DNA of 64,000 nucleotides. Source: Oceanicella sp. SM1341. Its GTDB lineage: Bacteria > Pseudomonadota > Alphaproteobacteria > Rhodobacterales > Rhodobacteraceae. Every line of letters begins with the position of its first letter. Positions within the stretch are counted from its first letter, which is position 1. Shown in pieces: positions 59,887 through 64,000 of the stretch. A program made the position numbers and the translations under genes. The stretch is from the NCBI RefSeq assembly GCF_003448965.1, contig NZ_QRGC01000021.1:1-64000 (forward strand). The letters run 5' to 3'. Under the pieces are notes generated by a model. The model was not told the origin of the DNA, searched no databases, and was given only the letters and a program-made list of their open reading frames with translations.

Positions 59887-60519
59887 GTGCCCAGCGGCCC
59901 AGAGCATCCCGACCCCGCGGCGCGTCCGGCGGAGGCGCCTGCGCGCCGGGGGCGTCCGCGCTCGGTGGCCACGCAGCGCGCGATCCTGCGCACCGCCTAC
60001 CGAATGATGGCCGGGGAGGGGCTGGCCGCCACCAGCATCGAGGCGGTGGCCCGGCGCGGCCGGGTGTCGAAGATGACCATCTACAAGTGGTGGCCCTCGC
60101 GCGAGGAGCTGCTGATCGACGCCTTCCTCGGGGAGGCGGCGGAGCTGCTGGAACTGCCCGGCGAGGGCGCGCCGCTCGCCACGCTGGAGAGCCATGCCGC
60201 CCGCTACGCCGAGGCGCTGGCCGGCGAGTTCGGCCGCGTGCAGCTCGCGGTGGTGGCCGATTGCGTGGCGCGCAGGGGCTCGGCGGAGCTGTTCTCCGAG
60301 CGCTACCTCGGGCCGCGCCGCGCGGCGATCTCGGCGGTGATCGCGGCCGGGCAGGCGGCGGGCGAGGTGACCGCGCAGCGCCCCGCCGAGGAGCTCTACG
60401 ACCAGATCTACGGCACGCTCTTCTACCAGCATGCCTTCGGCTTCCGTCGCCCTGAGCCCGAGCGGGCCCGCACCCTCGTGCGCGCCGTGCTCTGCCCCGG
60501 GGAGGCGAAGGGGAAGTAG
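59887..60519 (+). CDS. TetR/AcrR family transcriptional regulator
   Basis: The protein has 210 residues if translation begins at the GTG at 59887, ten bases after a GGAGAGGAG site; an open frame extends to 59677 but codes an atypical N-terminus. The HTH is clear: TQRAILRTAYRMMAGEGLAA, TSIEAVARRGRVSKMTIYKW WPSREELLIDAF-type helices at residues about 29-80. The C-terminal half is a helical ligand/dimer domain (HAARYAEALAGEFGRVQLAV, ERYLGPRRAAISAVIAAGQA). Preceded by an Arg/Pro-rich N-terminal tail of about 28 residues. Target genes are not evident; the closest neighbours are tex upstream and a desaturase downstream. Confidence 0.9.
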   Translation: MPSGPEHPDPAARPAEAPARRGRPRSVATQRAILRTAYRMMAGEGLAATSIEAVARRGRVSKMTIYKWWPSREELLIDAFLGEAAELLELPGEGAPLATLESHAARYAEALAGEFGRVQLAVVADCVARRGSAELFSERYLGPRRAAISAVIAAGQAAGEVTAQRPAEELYDQIYGTLFYQHAFGFRRPEPERARTLVRAVLCPGEAKGK

Positions 60520-60630
60520 CGGGCAGGGCCCCCCGCTCCGGCACCGCGCGGCAACCGGGCAGGGGCCCCGACGCGCCCCCCCAACCGCGGGCAGGGCATG
60601 GGCACCATAACTGTCACCGTCTTGCGCAGC

Positions 60631-60800
60631 CGGCTCGGGCCTTCCGCCCGGGCGACCAGCCCGGGCCGCGCCCGACCCTCTCCATGGGAGGGCGCGATGG
60701 CGATGTTACCGGCCGTTCAGCCCGCGTCCGGGCTTTCGGGATAAACCGCTGACCACAGGCGGAGCGGCGCCCACCCGGGGTCGGGCGCGGCCCTTCGTGC
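60631..60800. repeat. dispersed structured intergenic repeat, copy 2
   Basis: Shares with copies 1 and 3 the GCCCGGGCGACCAGCCCGGG block, GGGAGGGCGCGATGGCGATG and GGGCTTTCGGGATAAACCGC. Arms 60663-60679 and 60777-60793 pair with one mismatch over 17 bp, closing the element. Confidence 0.8.
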
Positions 60801-60938
60801 CTGGCAGAGGTCGGGTTGAGTGTCGGGGAAGGGTCCGGTGCGCCCCGCTCTGGCGCCGCCGGGACAACCGGGCATGAGCCCCCGCTCATCGCTGCCGCAG
60901 GCACGGCAGGGGCATCACGGCCATCACCGTCTTGCGCA

Positions 60939-61110
60939 CCCGGCTCAGCCCTCTCGCCCGGGCGACCAGCCCGGGCCGCGCCCGACCCTCCCCCCGGGAG
61001 GGCGCGATGGCGATGTCTCCAGCCGCACAACCCCGGTCCGGGGCTTTCACGATAAACCGCTGACCACAGGCGTGGCTCGCGCCCACCCAGGGTCGGGCGC
61101 GGCCCTTCGT
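60939..61110. repeat. dispersed structured intergenic repeat, copy 3
   Basis: Direct copy of 60631-60800 at a 310-bp offset; the similarity extends upstream to a shared CCGTCTTGCGCA block. Arms 60973-60989 and 61089-61105 (GGGCCGCGCCCGACCCT with AGGGTCGGGCGCGGCCC) are perfectly complementary over 17 bp. Confidence 0.85.
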
Positions 61111-61165
61111 GCCTGGCGGAGAGCGGGAGTGGCGCTGCGTGCGCGCTCCCGGCCGCCGCGCCCGC

Positions 61166-62104
61166 TCAGGCCCGGCCGCCGCGCGCGGCGCGGAACCAGG
61201 CCCAGGTCTGGCGGGTCACGGCGCGGTAGCCCCGGCCGGGGTGGCGGATGCGCCCCGAGATCACCGTGTTGAGCGCTGGCAGGGCGTGGAAGGGCACCGA
61301 GGGGTAGGCGTGGTGCTCCACGTGATAGGGCATATTCCAGGCAAACCAGCGCACGAGTGCCGCCGTGTAGGTGGTGCGGGTGTTCTCGTAGGCGCTGCGC
61401 GTGTGCTCGCAGCCGGTGTGCTCGGCATAGAGATAGGGGCGCAGGAAGAGCTGCCCCAGCACCAGCGGCACCGCCCACACCCAAAGCAGCAGGCCCGAGC
61501 CGAACGCCACCGACCCCGCGATCAGCGCGAGATACCCCGCCATGTAGAGCCGCACCTCGGCCACCACCCGGCCGCGCTTCTTCTCCGGCACCCAGGGCGC
61601 GCGCACCCGCCCCGTGAGCGCGTGGCGCAGGTGCAGGCGGATGCGGTTCACCAGCTGCACGATGCCGGTGTAGGCGATGGCGAGCCGGGTGTCGGAGCGC
61701 GGGATGCTGGCGGAGACCAGCTCGGGGTCGCGCTCGGGGTCCTGGGTGTAGCGGTGATGGTCCCAGTGGAAGAGCTGGTAGTACTCGTAGGGAAACACGA
61801 TCAGGAAGCCCGAGAGATGCCCGAGGGCGAGGTTCGCCCGGCGCGAGGTGAACACCGTGCGATGCGCCGCCTCGTGCAGCGCCATGAACAGGAAGGCGAT
61901 GAAGAAGCCCTGCAGCAGCATCAGCGGCAGGGCGAGGAGCAGGCCGTAGCGCCCCGACACCCACCAGATCAGCGCGCCGGTGGCGAGGATGGCGCCGAAA
62001 TGGGAGGCGGCGCGGACGAGGCCGGGGCCGGGGCGGCGCTCCGAGAAGGCGCGCACTTCGGCCGCACTGAGGGGGGCACTGAGTGCGGGATCGGGGCGGG
62101 TCAT
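61166..62104 (-). CDS. membrane fatty acid desaturase family protein
   Basis: The protein has 312 residues. Three histidine boxes of the membrane di-iron desaturase/hydroxylase family are present: HEAAH (77-81), HWDHH (113-117) and HVEHH (261-265). Membrane segments surround them (ATGALIWWVSGRYGLLLALP, LLALPLMLLQGFFIAFLFMA, and two around 185-220). The iron centre would insert a double bond or hydroxyl in an acyl or related lipid in the inner membrane. Substrate and regiochemistry cannot be read. The ATG is 18 bases after the stop of the MetX-like gene on the same strand, suggesting cotranscription. Confidence 0.9.
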   Translation of the reverse strand: MTRPDPALSAPLSAAEVRAFSERRPGPGLVRAASHFGAILATGALIWWVSGRYGLLLALPLMLLQGFFIAFLFMALHEAAHRTVFTSRRANLALGHLSGFLIVFPYEYYQLFHWDHHRYTQDPERDPELVSASIPRSDTRLAIAYTGIVQLVNRIRLHLRHALTGRVRAPWVPEKKRGRVVAEVRLYMAGYLALIAGSVAFGSGLLLWVWAVPLVLGQLFLRPYLYAEHTGCEHTRSAYENTRTTYTAALVRWFAWNMPYHVEHHAYPSVPFHALPALNTVISGRIRHPGRGYRAVTRQTWAWFRAARGGRA

Positions 62105-62122
62105 CGGCGGGCGCTCCTTCGG

Positions 62123-63142
62123 TCAGCCGCGCAGGAAGGCGGAGACGGTGTCGTTGAGGAAGGCCCGGTCCGCCGGAATGCGGATCGGGTTGCCGGCGCG
62201 GTGGCCGTGCAGCGAGGGGATCGGGCGCAGCGATACGGAGGCGGCCCCGGTGAGGAGCGGCACCTCGTCCTCGCTGTCGCGGCGCTGGAAATAGGCGTCG
62301 GTCTCGCCCGGCATCAGCAGCACATGGGCGCGGATGGCGGCCATGGCGGCGGCGAAGTCTCCTCCCCAGCGGGGCGAGGCGCTGATGTCGCCGCGCTGCC
62401 AGGTGGCGAGCTGGGCGAGCAGGTCGTTCGCGTCGCGGTGGGCGAAGGCCGTATCCCAGGAGCGGGAGAGATAGTCCTCGAGCGAGGTGAAGCCGCCCTC
62501 GCGCCACAGCTCGTTCCGGTAGAAGCCGTGCGACATCGCCCAGCCGGCATAGACCCGGCCCATGGCGCGCAGGCCGGCGGCGGGCCGGGCGGTGAAGCGG
62601 GTGCCGTCGAAGGCGGGGTCGGTGGTGAGCGCCGCGCGCACGCTTTCCAGGAACACCGCGTTGTAGGGCGCGCAGCGCGCGCTGCCGCAGACCACGGCGA
62701 TGCGCTCGACCATCCCGGGGTAGAGGCTCGCCCAGTGATAGGCCTGCATGCCGCCCATCGACCAGCCGTAGACGAGGGCGAGCCGCTCCAGCCCCAGCTC
62801 CTCGGTGAGCAGCCGGTGCTGCACCGCCACCGCGTCATGGTAGCTCACGAACGGGTAGGCCCCCGCGAAGCGCGCCCCGGCGTTCGACGGCGAGGCGGAG
62901 AGCCCGTTGCCGAACAGGTCCGCGATCACGATGAAATACCGCTCGGGGTCGAGCGCGCCGCCGGGCTGCACCAGCCACGCGATGTCGCTGTGCTGCGCGC
63001 CGAAGGAGGTGGGGTAGAGGATGGCATTGTCGCGCGCGGCGTTGAGCGTGCCGTAGGTCTGGTAGGCCAGCACCATGTCCGGGTAGACGGTGCCGCAGCC
63101 CAGGGTAACGTCGCCGGCGCGGAACAGGCGGGGGGCGGTCAT
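62123..63142 (-). CDS. MetX-like alpha/beta-hydrolase (homoserine O-acetyltransferase family)
   Basis: The protein has 339 residues. It belongs to the MetX-like alpha/beta-hydrolase group: VLAYQTYGTLNAARDNAILY, the oxyanion-side FGNGLSASPSN, nucleophile Ser128 in YGWSMGGMQAYHWA, acid Asp in MPGETDAYF and His in LHGHRAGNP. Canonical MetX is about 370-380 residues and has LGGSMGG; the GWSMGG motif and shorter length suggest another acyltransferase or hydrolase of the family. The ATG overlaps the stop of the upstream alcohol dehydrogenase gene by four bases (shared operon). Cytosolic. Exact reaction not resolved. Confidence 0.82.
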   Translation of the reverse strand: MTAPRLFRAGDVTLGCGTVYPDMVLAYQTYGTLNAARDNAILYPTSFGAQHSDIAWLVQPGGALDPERYFIVIADLFGNGLSASPSNAGARFAGAYPFVSYHDAVAVQHRLLTEELGLERLALVYGWSMGGMQAYHWASLYPGMVERIAVVCGSARCAPYNAVFLESVRAALTTDPAFDGTRFTARPAAGLRAMGRVYAGWAMSHGFYRNELWREGGFTSLEDYLSRSWDTAFAHRDANDLLAQLATWQRGDISASPRWGGDFAAAMAAIRAHVLLMPGETDAYFQRRDSEDEVPLLTGAASVSLRPIPSLHGHRAGNPIRIPADRAFLNDTVSAFLRG

Positions 63143-64000
63143 GCGACGAGCTCCGTGTAGAGGGCGGTGATCTCGGCCTCGCCCAGGGGGCGGGGGTTTG
63201 TGGGGCGGGAATGGTCGGCGAGGGCGCCGACGGTGAGCCCGGGGATCATCTCCGCCCGCACCCCCATCTCGCGCAGCGAGCAGGGCAGGCCGAGCCGGGC
63301 GTTCAGCCCCTCCAGCGCGTCGGCGAGCGTGGTGCCGGCGGGCAGGGCCAGCGCCTCCTCCAGCGCCTCCAGCCGCGCCTGCGCCGCGGGGCGGTTGAAG
63401 CGCAGCACCGCGGGCATCACCGCGGCGTTGCAGCTGCCGTGATGCAGCGAGAGCCCGGGCAGCGCGCCCAGCGGGTGGCTCAGCGCATGCACCGCGCCGA
63501 GGCCCTTCTGGAAGCCCAGGCCGCCCTCGATGGAGACCATCATCATCCCGGCGCGGGCGTCGATGTCGTCGGGGGCCGCGACGGCGCGGGGCAGGGCGGC
63601 CCAGCCGCGGCGCAGCCCGTCGAGCACGATGGCATCCACCGGCGGGTTCCAGCGCGGCGAGAGCCAGGCCTCGATGCAATGGCTCAGCGCGTCCACCCCG
63701 GTGGCGGCGGTAAGGCCGGGCGGCAGGCCGAGGGTGAGCCCGGGGTCGCAGAGGGCCACCACCGGCAGCAGGTGCGGCGAGGCGATGACGAGCTTCTCCC
63801 CGGTCTCGAGCGTGATCAGCGCGCCGCGCCCCACCTCCGAGCCGGTGCCCGCCGTGGTGGGCAGCACGATCACCGGCAGGCAGGGCCCGATGCGCGCGGC
63901 ACCGCCGCGGATGGCGGCGTAATCGCCCAGCGGGCCCGGGTGGGTGGCGCTCAGCGCCACCGCCTTGGCGAAGTCGATCGGCGAGCCGCCGCCGAGCGCC
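63139..64000 (-). CDS. iron-containing alcohol dehydrogenase (5' end beyond the window)
   Basis: The frame is open to the right edge, with about 287 residues visible. The first visible residues include the NAD(P)-binding GGGSPIDFAKA motif, followed by LPTTAGTGSEV. Metal-ligand motifs are present: Asp and His in GVDALSHCIEAW, and His in HALSHPLGA and LHHGSCNAAVMP. It oxidises or reduces an alcohol/aldehyde pair; substrate unknown, with maleylacetate-reductase-like relatives in the same superfamily. The stop overlaps the MetX-like gene start. N-terminus missing from the window. Confidence 0.9.
   Translation of the reverse strand, partial: ALGGGSPIDFAKAVALSATHPGPLGDYAAIRGGAARIGPCLPVIVLPTTAGTGSEVGRGALITLETGEKLVIASPHLLPVVALCDPGLTLGLPPGLTAATGVDALSHCIEAWLSPRWNPPVDAIVLDGLRRGWAALPRAVAAPDDIDARAGMMMVSIEGGLGFQKGLGAVHALSHPLGALPGLSLHHGSCNAAVMPAVLRFNRPAAQARLEALEEALALPAGTTLADALEGLNARLGLPCSLREMGVRAEMIPGLTVGALADHSRPTNPRPLGEAEITALYTELVA

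Larger units (their letters stand above)
60520..61165. other. 646-bp gene-free region with two repeat copies
   Basis: Located between the TetR gene and the end of the desaturase gene (convergent). It is filled by two direct copies of the dispersed structured repeat and related flanks spaced 310 bp. Short open frames here are low-complexity and not credible. Confidence 0.8.

Noticed and set aside
60614-61272. Small open frames in the repeat-rich gap
   Set aside because: They follow the repeat copies, have Pro/Arg/Gly-rich composition and lack ribosome-binding sites.

Overview
The window is a GC-rich bacterial chromosome segment. Gene content (Dpp-type transport, D-serine and ACC catabolism, an Lrp-type regulator next to acdS, Tex) and base composition suggest an alphaproteobacterium of the Rhodobacterales/Paracoccaceae type. 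That placement is an inference; no rRNA or other phylogenetic marker is present.

Region 1 (1-22686, all + strand) is the 3' part of an extracellular contractile injection system (eCIS, phage-tail-like) operon. In order it encodes the end of a proline-rich protein, a Pvc16/DUF4255 cap protein, the AAA+ ATPase, a CIS tube/LysM pair, the gp27-like hub, a gp5-like OB-fold spike, a small PAAR-like protein, gp25, two large baseplate-wedge proteins, a tail-protein-I homologue fused to a beta-helix, a DUF6519/beta-helix fibre-like protein, a PASTA-repeat protein, and a 1219-aa DUF4157 protein with an HNH-like motif that is the likely cargo. Genes are packed with overlaps or gaps of at most 17 bp. Sheath, tube and tape-measure genes are not in view and would have to lie upstream.

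Region 2 (22692-26819) is a compact metabolic module: an Lrp/AsnC regulator (acdR-like) divergent from ACC deaminase (acdS), followed by an AceE/MdeB-like 2-oxoacid dehydrogenase E1. ACC deaminase releases 2-oxobutyrate, so the E1 is a plausible consumer of it.

Region 3 (26820-27466) has no genes and is rich in repeats. Region 4 (27467-37729, all - strand) reads, from its promoter, as an eight-gene catabolic operon: Dpp-type binding protein, two permeases, a double ATPase, an M20 peptidase, a TSUP exporter, D-serine ammonia-lyase and an amidase. A divergent GntR/FCD regulator (37841-38512) probably controls it.

Region 5 (38513-56972) is an unusually AT-rich leader followed by a single 18.1-kb gene for a 6035-aa mosaic protein. 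It contains many carbohydrate-binding modules, cadherin/Ig-type repeats, two malectin-like domains, a glucose/sorbosone-dehydrogenase-type propeller, choice-of-anchor-type repeats and a C-terminal H-type-lectin-like region.

Region 6 (56973-64000) holds tex (TTG start), a TetR regulator, a gene-free stretch with two copies of a dispersed structured repeat (a third copy is in region 3), a membrane desaturase, a MetX-like acyltransferase/hydrolase, and an iron-dependent alcohol dehydrogenase cut by the window edge.
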